Assembly: GCA_024681595.1 (NCBI GenBank)
Contig: JAILAN010000003.1
Location: 1 to 44,540, forward strand
DNA from: Lachnospiraceae bacterium
GTDB lineage: Bacteria > Bacillota > Clostridia > Lachnospirales > Lachnospiraceae
Direction of reading: 5' to 3'
DNA: 44,540 bases
Position numbers and translations under genes: made by a program. Of this stretch, positions 34,980 to 43,861 are shown piece by piece (positions within the stretch are counted from its first letter, which is position 1; each line of letters begins with the position of its first letter). The notes below the pieces were generated by a model. It saw only the letters and a list, made by a program, of their open reading frames with translations, was not told the DNA's origin and ran no database searches.

Positions 34980-36406
34980 TGTCAGCATACGAAACAGTCA
35001 TCGGCCTTGAGGTTCATGTGGAACTGGCCACCAAAACCAAGATATTCTGCGGATGTTCAACGCAGTTCGGAGGAGAACCGAATACCCACACCTGTCCTGT
35101 TTGTACCGGAATGCCGGGTTCTTTGCCCGTTCTTAACAAACAGGTTCTTAAATATGCGGTAGCAGTGGGTCTGGCCACCAACTGTGATATCACCAGATAC
35201 TGTAAATTTGACCGCAAAAACTACTTCTATCCGGATAACCCTCAGAACTATCAGATATCTCAGCTGTATCTGCCTATCTGTCGTAACGGACACGTGGATA
35301 TTGAAACTGAAGACGGGACTAAGAGCATCGGGATCCATGAGATACATATGGAAGAAGACGCCGGCAAACTCATACACGACGAATATGATGACTGCTCATA
35401 CGTGGATTTCAACAGATCCGGAGTTCCCCTCATAGAGATAGTATCCGAACCCGACCTTCGAAGTGCGGATGAAGTCATTGCATATCTGGAGAAGCTGAAG
35501 ATGACGATCCAGTATCTGGGGGCGTCTGACTGCAAGCTTCAGGAAGGCTCTATGAGAGCTGATGTCAATCTCTCGGTAAGGCCCGTCGGTCAAAAAGAGT
35601 TCGGCACGCGTACCGAGATGAAGAACCTTAATTCATTTAAGGCTATAAGGCGCGCCATTGAAGGAGAACGTGAAAGACAGATAGATATGATAGAATCCGG
35701 ACAGAAAGTCGTTCAGGAAACCAGAAGATGGGATGATAATGCCGGGGATTCCTATGCGATGCGCTCCAAGGAGGATGCACAGGATTACAGATATTTCCCC
35801 GATCCGGATCTGGTCCCCATATCTTTGTCCGATGAATTCATAGCTGATATCAAGGCTGCAGAGCCTGAATTCAGAGAGGCTAAAAAGACTCGCTACACAT
35901 CTGAATTTTCACTTCCGGAATATGATACTGATATCATCACCGGTTCCAAGAGGATGGCAGATGTATTTGAAGAGACCGTTAAATTCGGAGCAGATCCCAA
36001 AAAAGTATCTAATTATCTGATGGGAGAGACTATGAGGATCCTGAAGGAAAAAGAACTCGATCCTCAGGATATAACGTTTAGCAGCGCATCATTGGCTAAG
36101 CTTATTAAGCTTCAGGAATCAAAGGCTATAAACGGTACGGTCGCCAAGGAAGTGTTCGAGGTGATGTTCTTTGAGGATATAGATCCCGAAGAATACGTCA
36201 AAGAAAAAGGACTGATGACAGTAAACGACGAGGGCGCACTAAGGGCTGTCGTCGAGGAGGTCATTAAGAATAATACACAGTCAGTCAGCGACTATAAAAA
36301 CGGTAAGGAAAAAGCCATAGGGTTCCTGGTCGGACAGACGATGAAGGCCATGAAGGGCAAGGCTGATCCGGCTTCCGTTAACGCCATGCTAAAGGAACTA
36401 TTATAA
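34979..36406 (+). CDS. gatB: Aspartyl/glutamyl-tRNA amidotransferase subunit B
   Basis: GatB binds the mischarged tRNA, activates it with ATP and completes transamidation. The 475-residue protein has the normal length. It has YETVIGLEVHVELATKTKIFC, here seen as IGLEVHVEL and a zinc site CGCS...CPVC, the GMPGSLPVLN motif, DRKNYFYPDNPQNYQISQ region (DRKNYFYPD), GSMRADVNLSV, and a C-terminal helical/YqeY-like tail domain ending in GQTMKAMKGKADP. The start overlaps the gatA stop as TGATG. The next gene, an EAL protein, starts 18 bases later behind its own GGAGG. Confidence 0.97.
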   Translation: MSAYETVIGLEVHVELATKTKIFCGCSTQFGGEPNTHTCPVCTGMPGSLPVLNKQVLKYAVAVGLATNCDITRYCKFDRKNYFYPDNPQNYQISQLYLPICRNGHVDIETEDGTKSIGIHEIHMEEDAGKLIHDEYDDCSYVDFNRSGVPLIEIVSEPDLRSADEVIAYLEKLKMTIQYLGASDCKLQEGSMRADVNLSVRPVGQKEFGTRTEMKNLNSFKAIRRAIEGERERQIDMIESGQKVVQETRRWDDNAGDSYAMRSKEDAQDYRYFPDPDLVPISLSDEFIADIKAAEPEFREAKKTRYTSEFSLPEYDTDIITGSKRMADVFEETVKFGADPKKVSNYLMGETMRILKEKELDPQDITFSSASLAKLIKLQESKAINGTVAKEVFEVMFFEDIDPEEYVKEKGLMTVNDEGALRAVVEEVIKNNTQSVSDYKNGKEKAIGFLVGQTMKAMKGKADPASVNAMLKELL

Positions 36407-36424
36407 TATCCCGGAGGAGATCAT

Positions 36425-38122
36425 ATGAGTGAGATTCTTGGAAGTGAACTTTTTAAGGAGTTCTACAGGGCAGTTTCGGTAGAGACCGCCGATCCAAGCG
36501 ATTACATTCCGAACTTCATACAAGGCGCACAAAAGGGATTTGAGATAATATCCGATATCCTTCATATAGGATGCTGCGAATTGTTCATCAATGCACCCTC
36601 GAATGCACTCGATATAGACGGTACCCAGTCCAGATACACTTTGTTTGAACTTCGGGGCAATTATGATTCCTCTGCCGGATTGAGAGATACATTTGTCACC
36701 AGTGATTTTGGTATCATTCAGATCATCGTATATCCGCAAAACGGCTATACCTGGCAAAAAGAAGATGAGGAAGAAATTGAATTCCTTTTTAAAGTCCTTT
36801 TTGATGCGTGCCTTAAGGTGAGACTTGCAACATTGCTAAAGCAGGCTTCGATAACGGATCCCATCACGGGAGCCTGCAATTCCCTGGGTATTTCTACCTA
36901 TGTAGGCAGACTGTGTGCCCAGAAGATCAGCAGCAAATACAATTCCATGTTCTTTAACATCAGGAACTTCAGTTATATCAACCAGAGGATCGGCGGCCGC
37001 GAGGGCGATAATGTTCTTAGATCATACAGCTTTATGATCAGGGAATTCCTTGAAAAAGGCGAGATGTTCGGTCGCTTCGGCGGAGACAACTTCTTTGTGA
37101 TCGTGGAAAAGGACAGGACCGAGGATATGATCAAGTACATTTCCACACGAAGAGTACTGGCCAATAATGAGGAAAAACCCATTGAATTTGATCTGATGGT
37201 GCGCATCGGAGTATATAATATCATGCCCGGGGATGATCCTCACAGGATCATCAGCGCATCCAAGGCAGCCTGCGATTACGCCAAGAGAACTTCACGTTCT
37301 GAAGCTGTATCTTTTAAGGAAGATATGCTTGAAAAGATCACAGTCGATCAGGAGGTATCTAACAGCTTTAAAAAGGCTCTTCAGAGAAGAGAATTCGTTG
37401 TATATTATCAGCCGAAGGTTGATCTGGCTACGTCAAAACTCATCAGTGCTGAGGCTCTGTGCCGATGGGTCAGAAACGGTAAGGTCGTACCGCCCGCTGA
37501 GTTCATTCCCGCCCTTGAAAAGGAAGGAAGTATCTCAAACCTCGATTTTTATATGCTGGGTGAGGTATGTGACCAGATTACGGACTGGAAGAACAGGGGA
37601 ATAGAACCTGTCAGGATATCAGTCAATTTCTCCAGAGCCAATATCCTCAATAAGAAGCTGGCTGACAAGATAGTCAAGGTAATCAGAAATCACAAGGTCG
37701 ATCCGAAGTACATAGAGATAGAGATAACCGAGACAACAGGCTATGAGGATTTCGAGTCATTGTCGGAATTTGTGGATATAATGAAGGAGAACGGCATTGA
37801 GACTTCCATAGATGATTTCGGAACAGGCTATTCATCCCTTAACCTTATAAAGGACCTTAATGTTGATTCGATAAAGCTTGATAAGACACTGTTAGAAAAG
37901 ATCACCGAGAGCGACCGCGTGGCCGATCAGTATGTGGTCAAGAACATCATCAGCATGGTCAATGAACTGGATATGAAGGTCGTGGCCGAAGGTGTTGAGA
38001 CTCATGCTCAGCGTGATTTCCTTAGAAAGGTCAACTGCCAGATGGCTCAGGGATATCTTTTTGATAAACCGATGCCCAAAGAAAAGTTTGAGTTCAGGCT
38101 CATAGGCGAGAGGATGTATTGA
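36425..38122 (+). CDS. EAL-domain protein with degenerate GGDEF (GGDNF)
   Basis: The 565-residue cytoplasmic protein has an N-terminal unknown region (1-135), a GGDEF-fold domain in which the signature is GGDNF (219-223), and an EAL domain (about 310-560). The loss of the glutamate makes cyclase activity unlikely. The phosphodiesterase residues are present: E343-A344-L345 (SAEALCRWV), [31 protein letters not shown] and [10 protein letters not shown], so it is a likely c-di-GMP phosphodiesterase. CGGAGGA is 6 bases before the ATG. It follows gatB by 18 bases and its stop overlaps the ispF start as TGATG, so it is locked into a housekeeping operon. The signal sensed is unknown. Confidence 0.92.
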   Translation: MSEILGSELFKEFYRAVSVETADPSDYIPNFIQGAQKGFEIISDILHIGCCELFINAPSNALDIDGTQSRYTLFELRGNYDSSAGLRDTFVTSDFGIIQIIVYPQNGYTWQKEDEEEIEFLFKVLFDACLKVRLATLLKQASITDPITGACNSLGISTYVGRLCAQKISSKYNSMFFNIRNFSYINQRIGGREGDNVLRSYSFMIREFLEKGEMFGRFGGDNFFVIVEKDRTEDMIKYISTRRVLANNEEKPIEFDLMVRIGVYNIMPGDDPHRIISASKAACDYAKRTSRSEAVSFKEDMLEKITVDQEVSNSFKKALQRREFVVYYQPKVDLATSKLISAEALCRWVRNGKVVPPAEFIPALEKEGSISNLDFYMLGEVCDQITDWKNRGIEPVRISVNFSRANILNKKLADKIVKVIRNHKVDPKYIEIEITETTGYEDFESLSEFVDIMKENGIETSIDDFGTGYSSLNLIKDLNVDSIKLDKTLLEKITESDRVADQYVVKNIISMVNELDMKVVAEGVETHAQRDFLRKVNCQMAQGYLFDKPMPKEKFEFRLIGERMY

Positions 38123-38679
38123 TGAGAGTTGGAATGGGTTATGACGTACACAGACTCGTTCCCGACAGGGAACTGATCATTGGAGGAGTCAAGATCCCGT
38201 ATGATAAGGGACTGCTGGGACATTCCGATGCGGATGTACTGCTTCATGCCATATCAGATGCACTGCTGGGGGCTGCGGCACTTGGCGATATAGGCAAGCA
38301 TTTTCCGGATACGGATCCGAAATACAAAGGAATATCATCTGTTATCTTACTGGAGCAGGTAGCAGAATTATTAAATCAGAATTTATTTTTCATAGAAAAC
38401 ATAGACGCAACCATCATTGCACAGGCACCTAAAATGCGCCCTTATATCGACGAAATGAGACAGAATATAGCCGATGCGCTCAGCATTGATGTTTCTTCAG
38501 TCAATGTAAAGGCCACCACCGAAGAGGGACTTGGATTTACAGGATCCGGAGAGGGGATATCCGCTCAGGCGATATGTCTTATAACCTCTGTGACGGATAC
38601 TGTTGATAATTCATACGCTCGATGTTGCGGCTCGGCCGATCCAGCCGGGGGATGTCCATACGGTAACTGCCCGGGATAA
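38122..38679 (+). CDS. ispF: 2-C-methyl-D-erythritol 2,4-cyclodiphosphate synthase with cysteine tail
   Basis: IspF makes the cyclodiphosphate intermediate of the MEP isoprenoid pathway. The catalytic core is normal: [12 protein letters not shown] with zinc ligands D8 and H10, [20 protein letters not shown] with the third ligand H42, [11 protein letters not shown], and [18 protein letters not shown]. The family usually ends about residue 155-160. Here about 27 residues follow, with four cysteines (C168, C169, C178, C183: [20 protein letters not shown]). The ATG at 38122 overlaps the EAL stop; a TTG one codon upstream is possible. GAGAGG precedes it. The cysteine tail could bind metal. Other MEP genes are not in the window. 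Confidence 0.94.
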   Translation: MRVGMGYDVHRLVPDRELIIGGVKIPYDKGLLGHSDADVLLHAISDALLGAAALGDIGKHFPDTDPKYKGISSVILLEQVAELLNQNLFFIENIDATIIAQAPKMRPYIDEMRQNIADALSIDVSSVNVKATTEEGLGFTGSGEGISAQAICLITSVTDTVDNSYARCCGSADPAGGCPYGNCPG

Positions 38680-38710
38680 ACTTAGATTATTTCAGACGGA
38701 GATTCAGATA

Positions 38711-40117
38711 ATGAGAATATATAATTCACTTACAAAAAAGGTCGAGGAATTCGTACCTCATACAGAGGGCAAGGTCGGCATGTACACATGCGGACCTACA
38801 GTTTATCACTTTGCGCATATAGGCAACCTTCGCAGCTACCTGATGGAGGATGTTCTTGAAAAGCTCATGCGTTTTTCGGGTTATGAAGTCAAGCGTGTTA
38901 TGAACATAACCGATGTGGGACATCTATCATCGGATGCCGATACCGGTGAGGACAAGATGTTAAAGGGAGCAAAGAGAGAACACAAGACGGTCATGGAGAT
39001 CGCGAAGTTCTATACAGATGCATTCTTTGACGACTGCAGAAAGCTTAATATCAAGACACCTGATGTGGTTGAGCCTGCTACATCATGCATCGATGAATTC
39101 ATTCATATGATAGAGGTTCTTCTGGAAAAGGGCTATGCGTACAAGGCCGGTGAGAATGTTTATTTTGACACTTCAAAGCTCAATGATTACTACGTTTTTG
39201 GCAATCAGAACGAAGATGAACTGATGGTAGGAGTACGTGATGACGTTACCGAGGATACCAATAAAAAGAACAAAAACGACTTTGTTCTGTGGTTCACCAA
39301 GTCCAAGTTCGAGGATCAGGCCCTTAAATGGGAGAGCCCCTGGGGAACAGGATATCCCGGATGGCATATAGAATGCTCATGCATAGGGATCAAGCATCTG
39401 GGTGAGTTTATGGATATCCACTGCGGAGGTGTTGATAATATGTTCCCTCATCATACCAATGAGATAGCCCAGAGTGAGTCATTCCTCGGACATAAATGGT
39501 GCAAATACTGGTTCCATGTTCATCATCTTAATGATGAGACAGGTAAGATGAGCAAATCAAAGGGCGAGTTCCTCACGGTATCTTTGCTCGAGGAAAAGGG
39601 TTATAACCCGATAGCATACAGATTCTTTGCCCTGTCATCTCATTACAGAAAGCCTCTGGTATTTTCTTATGAGGCGCTGGACCAGGCTTCAAATGCCTAC
39701 AGAAAGCTTAAAAATAAAATAGCAGCCGTTACCGATGAAGGCGATGCCGATCCTTCTGTTATCAAGGAATACCATGACAAGTTCGCCGAAGTGGTAGGGA
39801 ATGATCTTAATACCGCGATGGGTATCACGCTGATATACGATGTGCTAAAGGCCGATATTCCCGGCAAAGCAAAGAGAACTGTAATAGCCGATTACGATAC
39901 CGTACTGGGGCTCGATCTGCTTAAAGAAGAACCTGCTGACAATAATACCGGTGAAGATGATGAGCTTACCAAACTGGTGGAAGCCAAGATCGAGGAGAGG
40001 AAAAACGCCAAGAAGGATAAAAACTTTGAACTGGCTGATAAGATAAGAGACGACCTCCTTAAAATGGGAATAGTGATCGAAGATACCAGAGAAGGAGTCA
40101 AGTGGCACAAGGCATAG
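38711..40117 (+). CDS. cysS: Cysteinyl-tRNA synthetase
   Basis: CysS charges tRNA-Cys. The 468-residue class I synthetase has the first zinc cysteine in CGPTVYHFAHIGNLRSYL, which also holds the HIGN signature, ITDVGHLSSD, the later zinc ligands in GWHIECSCIG and the C-terminal KMSKSKGEF loop. The start at 38711 has ACGGAG 9 bases upstream; a longer reading from 38603 overlaps the ispF tail and is not family sequence. It ends inside mrnC, 16 bases of overlap. Its position between ispF and mrnC matches the Bacillus gene order, without cysE and gltX. Confidence 0.97.
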   Translation: MRIYNSLTKKVEEFVPHTEGKVGMYTCGPTVYHFAHIGNLRSYLMEDVLEKLMRFSGYEVKRVMNITDVGHLSSDADTGEDKMLKGAKREHKTVMEIAKFYTDAFFDDCRKLNIKTPDVVEPATSCIDEFIHMIEVLLEKGYAYKAGENVYFDTSKLNDYYVFGNQNEDELMVGVRDDVTEDTNKKNKNDFVLWFTKSKFEDQALKWESPWGTGYPGWHIECSCIGIKHLGEFMDIHCGGVDNMFPHHTNEIAQSESFLGHKWCKYWFHVHHLNDETGKMSKSKGEFLTVSLLEEKGYNPIAYRFFALSSHYRKPLVFSYEALDQASNAYRKLKNKIAAVTDEGDADPSVIKEYHDKFAEVVGNDLNTAMGITLIYDVLKADIPGKAKRTVIADYDTVLGLDLLKEEPADNNTGEDDELTKLVEAKIEERKNAKKDKNFELADKIRDDLLKMGIVIEDTREGVKWHKA

Positions 40118-40548
40118 ATCTGTACAAAGAACTAAAAAAGGATTTTGATTTAAAAGAGGTGGATATCAGAACATATTCACCTTTATCTTTGGCTTACATA
40201 GGGGACTGCGTATTCGATCTGGTGGTCAGATCATATGTGGTGGGCAAAGGTAACACTTCAAATAACAACCTGCACAGGGAAACGACCCGCTATGTGAGCG
40301 CCAGAGCACAGTCAGTAATGGCCGATGATCTTATTAACGAGATGACAGAGGAAGAACTGGCTGTATATAAACGGGGTAAAAACTCCAAAACCGCATCCGG
40401 AGCCAAGAATGCCAGTCCGACAGAATATCATAAAGCTACGGGAATAGAGGCTCTCATGGGGTATTTGTACCTCACCGGTCAGACGGAGCGCATGGTAGCG
40501 CTTATTAAGAGAGGAATGGAACTTACAGATGAACGAATCAACAGTTGA
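40102..40548 (+). CDS. mrnC: Mini-ribonuclease III
   Basis: MrnC is the RNase III catalytic domain without a dsRNA-binding domain; it processes 23S rRNA ends in Firmicutes. The 148-residue protein shows SLAYIGDCVFDLVVRSYV with the metal-binding Asp, HRETTRYVSARAQS, and ASPTEYHKATGIEALMGYLYL. The start is GTG at 40102, preceded by AAGGAG 5 bases upstream. It overlaps the end of cysS by 16 bases and rlmB by 20 bases. Gene order cysS-mrnC-rlmB is conserved in Firmicutes. Confidence 0.95.
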   Translation: MAQGIDLYKELKKDFDLKEVDIRTYSPLSLAYIGDCVFDLVVRSYVVGKGNTSNNNLHRETTRYVSARAQSVMADDLINEMTEEELAVYKRGKNSKTASGAKNASPTEYHKATGIEALMGYLYLTGQTERMVALIKRGMELTDERINS

Positions 40549-41263
40549 AGGCAGAAATCCCGTTATAGAAGCATTCAGGGCAGGCAGAGAGATTGAGAAG
40601 GTCCTGATCCTGGATGGCTGTCATGACGGTCCTATAATGACCATAAAAAGAGAGGCATCAAAGAAGCATACGCCTGTTAAGTATGTTACTAAGGATGCAT
40701 TGGACCGGGTATCGGAGAGCGGACATCACCAGGGTGTTATAGCCTATGTTGCCGCCTACGGCTATGTCGGGTTGGATGACCTTTTTAAAAAGGCCGAAGA
40801 GAAGGGTGAGGATCCTTTTTTTATCATGCTCGAGCATATTGAGGATCCGCATAATCTCGGTGCGATCATAAGGACTGCCAATATGGCCGGAGCTCACGGC
40901 GTGATAATACCGAAGGACCGGGCTTGCGGACTGACGGCGACGGTATCGAGAACTTCAGCCGGGGCATTAAATTATACGGGAGTAGCCAAAGTTACGAACC
41001 TGTCACGTACAGTTGAGGAGCTTAAGGATCGCGGGGTCTGGACCGTTTGCGCGGATATGGACGGAGATGTCATGTATGACCTTAACCTTAAGGGCCCCAT
41101 TTGCCTGGTCGTTGGAAATGAAGGCGAGGGAGTAGCCCGCAATATCAAAGAAAAATGTGACATGACAGCGAGGATACCTACCTGCGGAGATATAGATTCA
41201 CTTAACGCATCGGTGGCAGCAGGAGTCCTGGCATTCGAAGTAGTAAGGCAGAGATTGAAATGA
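40529..41263 (+). CDS. rlmB: 23S rRNA (guanosine-2'-O-)-methyltransferase RlmB
   Basis: This 244-residue SpoU-family enzyme methylates G2251 of 23S rRNA using S-adenosylmethionine. An N-terminal substrate-binding domain (ESTVEGRNPVIEAFRAGREIEKVLI) is followed by the trefoil-knot domain with HIEDPHNLGAIIRTANMAGAHGVI, SRTSAGALNYT, CLVVGNEGEGVARN and IPTCGDIDSLNASVAAGV, all SpoU motifs (each piece under 20 residues here: EDPHNLGAIIRTANMAG, NEGEGVARN, SLNASVAAGV). It overlaps mrnC by 20 bases and the SGNH gene by 4 bases (ATGA), giving a tightly coupled block with mrnC. Confidence 0.96.
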   Translation: MNESTVEGRNPVIEAFRAGREIEKVLILDGCHDGPIMTIKREASKKHTPVKYVTKDALDRVSESGHHQGVIAYVAAYGYVGLDDLFKKAEEKGEDPFFIMLEHIEDPHNLGAIIRTANMAGAHGVIIPKDRACGLTATVSRTSAGALNYTGVAKVTNLSRTVEELKDRGVWTVCADMDGDVMYDLNLKGPICLVVGNEGEGVARNIKEKCDMTARIPTCGDIDSLNASVAAGVLAFEVVRQRLK

Positions 41264-43284
41264 AGACGGTAAAAAGAGTGATCATAACGCTTTTGGTGAT
41301 GGCTGGCATTGCCGCACTGGCGTTTGGAATAAACAAATTCATAGATTACAGGCAAGCAGTTAAATTCGAAAAGGAGAGAATAGTCCGGACCGAGGAGGTC
41401 GGGGCCGTTACCGAAGAAAAAAAGGAAGAGATAGTTCAGATCTCTCAGCTTTCTAAGGATGAGATCCAGGTATATATCGAAGAGAACGCATACATAGAGG
41501 AAGATAAGGAAGAACCCTCGGATGTGGAGGAGCCTATAGAGGATCCATGGGCCAATACGGAATTCTTTGACTATTATATATCTGATTATGCCGAGGAGGA
41601 CCTGGCTGAGAGCATAGAGGATGCGATCGAAGAAGAGACATCCGAAAGAAGCCTCATCGTACATGATGCTGAAGTACCCTTAGGAATACCCGTATCTGAA
41701 AATCTCGCACCGGTTGCAACCGAGGCACCCGAAGCGACGCAATCGCCTGAATCCGGCGACACACCTGAAGCGACAGGATCTCCCGAATCTGAGACAATAC
41801 CTGAAGCGACAGGATCTCCCGAATCGGAGACAACACCCGAAGCGACAGTTTCACCCACGCCGGAGACGACTCCGGATGCATCGGTATCACCGACACCTGA
41901 GACAACTCCGGATGCATCGGTATCACCGACGCCTGAGACGACTCCGGATGCAAATACGCAGACTACTCCGGACGGATCATCCAAGGAGAATGTCGAAGGA
42001 GAGGAAGAATCGTGGTCTGCGCTTTCCAAAGAGGAGAATGTTAAGAGGGTTGCCGAGCTTGGTAAGGAGGCTGTTGAAGGAAACCTCGGAGCTGTTACGG
42101 AAGAAAGCGAAGAAGAACAGACCGACAGCCACAGGATAACACTAAAGGACCGACAGAAGTTCAGATCCTCTGAAGAGGAGACCCAGCTATGGATAGAAGC
42201 CGATAACAAGATATTGGCCGAATCCGAGAACGGGTTTGAGGGATTAAAGATAGCCTGCCTTGGAGACAGTATAACCGAAGCTACCAATCTGGATGATCTG
42301 GAGGACTATGAGCAATATTCATATCCTGCACGGCTTAAAGAAGTCCTGGGCGCTTCCGAGGTTGTAAACCTTGGGATCGGAGGCTCTTCGTATGGCAGAT
42401 ACTGGGATCATGCTTTCTGCGAGAGATATACCGAGATTCCCGAAGATACGGATCTTATCATAGTAATGGGTGGCGATAACGACGGATACTGCCTGACAGA
42501 GGATCTGGTGGGAAGCCTTGATGATCGTTCGCAAAGGACACTTTACGGGGATGTTGATGAACTGATGCGAGGGCTTAAGGATAATTATCCAAATGCCCGG
42601 GTCGTATTTATGACACCGATGCCTAACCTTCTTCATGATGTCTTAAGGAAGGAAAGGGAGGATCTCCTGTCACAGACAGTCGTGGTCAACTGCATTCTGG
42701 AACTTGCCGAGGAATATGATTTTGAGGTTATAGATCTTTATAATTCAAACTTCTTTGATTCTCATGATGCGGAGATAGTATCCGATTATATACCGGATTC
42801 CGTGCATCCTAATGAGGAGGGGTACGATATTTTCGCCCGCCATGTGGCAGCAGAACTGATTAGACTGGATGAGAAATCCGAAAATGAGGAATCCGTTGAA
42901 CAGGAAGAAACCGGGGAGAATACTACATCGGACGAAGAAGTATCTGAGGAAGGAGCAATGACCGAAACTGAATCCGACAGCGGAAAAACCGAAGCAGAGG
43001 AGGACAATGATGACACTGCATCGGACGATGGAGATGATGCATCTGATGCTGAGGATGAGGAAAAATATGACGGAACGACGGACGATCATTCCTATACCAA
43101 CAAGATCAAAGACAGGATAGACAGCCGCCTGACTCCCGAAGAGATAAAAGAGTACGAAGAACGGACCGCAAATGAGGAATCATCAGATACTGACGAGAGT
43201 CAGACCGATGATGAGCAAAACAGCACCGATGCCGATGATTCCGGGGACGAGCCCGTGATTAAAACATATGCCAGAGACGAATAG
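41260..43284 (+). CDS. Membrane-anchored SGNH hydrolase with 12-residue repeats
   Basis: This 674-residue protein has an N-terminal membrane segment (about residues 5-25), a charged region, a proline/threonine/serine repeat region (157-231, 12-residue units such as ETTPDASVSPTP), an SGNH domain from about 328 to 540, and a long acidic, low-complexity C-terminus (540-674) ending GDEPVIKTYARDE. The catalytic triad is visible: S337 (CLGDSITEATN), GGDNDG as block III, and D513/H516 (DSVHPNEEGYDIF). It should be exported, with the repeats as a wall-spanning linker. It is the fourth gene of cysS-mrnC-rlmB-X-sigH, where Bacillus has yacP. It overlaps rlmB by 4 bases and sigH by 17 bases. The substrate is unknown. 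Confidence 0.88.
   Translation: MKTVKRVIITLLVMAGIAALAFGINKFIDYRQAVKFEKERIVRTEEVGAVTEEKKEEIVQISQLSKDEIQVYIEENAYIEEDKEEPSDVEEPIEDPWANTEFFDYYISDYAEEDLAESIEDAIEEETSERSLIVHDAEVPLGIPVSENLAPVATEAPEATQSPESGDTPEATGSPESETIPEATGSPESETTPEATVSPTPETTPDASVSPTPETTPDASVSPTPETTPDANTQTTPDGSSKENVEGEEESWSALSKEENVKRVAELGKEAVEGNLGAVTEESEEEQTDSHRITLKDRQKFRSSEEETQLWIEADNKILAESENGFEGLKIACLGDSITEATNLDDLEDYEQYSYPARLKEVLGASEVVNLGIGGSSYGRYWDHAFCERYTEIPEDTDLIIVMGGDNDGYCLTEDLVGSLDDRSQRTLYGDVDELMRGLKDNYPNARVVFMTPMPNLLHDVLRKEREDLLSQTVVVNCILELAEEYDFEVIDLYNSNFFDSHDAEIVSDYIPDSVHPNEEGYDIFARHVAAELIRLDEKSENEESVEQEETGENTTSDEEVSEEGAMTETESDSGKTEAEEDNDDTASDDGDDASDAEDEEKYDGTTDDHSYTNKIKDRIDSRLTPEEIKEYEERTANEESSDTDESQTDDEQNSTDADDSGDEPVIKTYARDE
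41728..41952 (+). repeat. 36-bp coding tandem repeats
   Basis: Six or so 36-bp units encode a 12-residue Pro/Thr/Ser/Glu motif (SPESETTPEATV- and SPTPETTPDASV-type). The last units are nearly identical at DNA level; earlier units have diverged. The frame is kept, which indicates a protein linker, not a CRISPR. Confidence 0.9.
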
Positions 43285-43861
43285 GAACAGATACGACAAA
43301 CTAAGCGATGAAGAACTCCTTAAGATGCGCCGGATCGATGATGACGGGATAACCGATCATCTGATGATCAAATACAAGAATCTGGTGCGCAGCAGAGCAG
43401 GGAGCATGTATATACTCGGCGCTGATGAAGAGGATCTTATTCAGGAGGGGATGATCGGGCTTTACAAGGCGATCAGAGACTTTTCTCCCGAAAAGGACGT
43501 GAAATTCATCACCTTTGCCTCCCTGTGTGTGTCGAGGCAGATGTATACGGCCATACAGTCCGCTGACAGACAAAAGAACGTTCCTCTTAACTCCTATGTT
43601 TCTATATATGAAGAGGATTTTCAGAAGGAAGGCGGAGCAAACCCCGAGGAGGAATTTCTCGACAAGGAACGTGTGGGCCAGATCGAGCAGGCATTTGAAA
43701 AGGAACTGAGTCCGTTGGAGCAAAAGGTCCTGGACCTGCATCTGGTGGGAATGGACTATCATGAGATAGCCCTTATCCTGGGCAAAACGGACAAATCCGT
43801 GGACAATGCACTGCAGAGGATCAAGACCAAATTAAAAAAGGCGCTCTTGGGGTTGAAATAA
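43268..43861 (+). CDS. sigH: RNA polymerase sigma factor SigH (Spo0H) type
   Basis: The 197-residue protein is a sigma-70-family factor of the SigH type. Region 2 reads YKNLVRSRAGSMYILGADEEDLIQEGMIGLYKAIRDF in parts (YKNLVRSRAGSMY, DLIQEGMIGLYKAIRDF), then VKFITFASLCVSRQMYTAIQ, and region 4 is LSPLEQKVLDLHLVGMDY with the helix-turn-helix HEIALILGKTDKSVDNALQRIKTKLKKAL. In Bacillus SigH drives early stationary and sporulation genes. Its place after rlmB agrees with the conserved order, so the name is well supported. There is no strong Shine-Dalgarno; the start lies in the end of the SGNH gene (17-base overlap), so translation may be coupled. Whether the organism sporulates is not visible here. 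Confidence 0.93.
   Translation: MPETNRNRYDKLSDEELLKMRRIDDDGITDHLMIKYKNLVRSRAGSMYILGADEEDLIQEGMIGLYKAIRDFSPEKDVKFITFASLCVSRQMYTAIQSADRQKNVPLNSYVSIYEEDFQKEGGANPEEEFLDKERVGQIEQAFEKELSPLEQKVLDLHLVGMDYHEIALILGKTDKSVDNALQRIKTKLKKALLGLK

Noticed and set aside
34979-36406. Possible frameshift or fusion in gatB because of the long C-terminal helices
   Set aside because: Length (475) and tail domain are normal for GatB.
40972-41664. 230-codon minus-strand frame opposite rlmB and the SGNH gene
   Set aside because: It spans two real genes in antisense and lacks a ribosome binding site and domain.
41728-41952. Possible CRISPR array
   Set aside because: Repeats are contiguous, keep the reading frame and encode a Pro/Thr linker; there are no unique spacers.
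41714-42139. Arginine/proline-rich plus-strand frame inside the SGNH gene
   Set aside because: A frame-shifted reading of the 36-bp repeats; the true frame has clear domains.
41586-42287. Long antisense frame (233 codons) rich in Ser/Val/Gly opposite the SGNH gene
   Set aside because: It mirrors the repetitive, acidic SGNH coding sequence, has no ribosome binding site and no recognisable domain.
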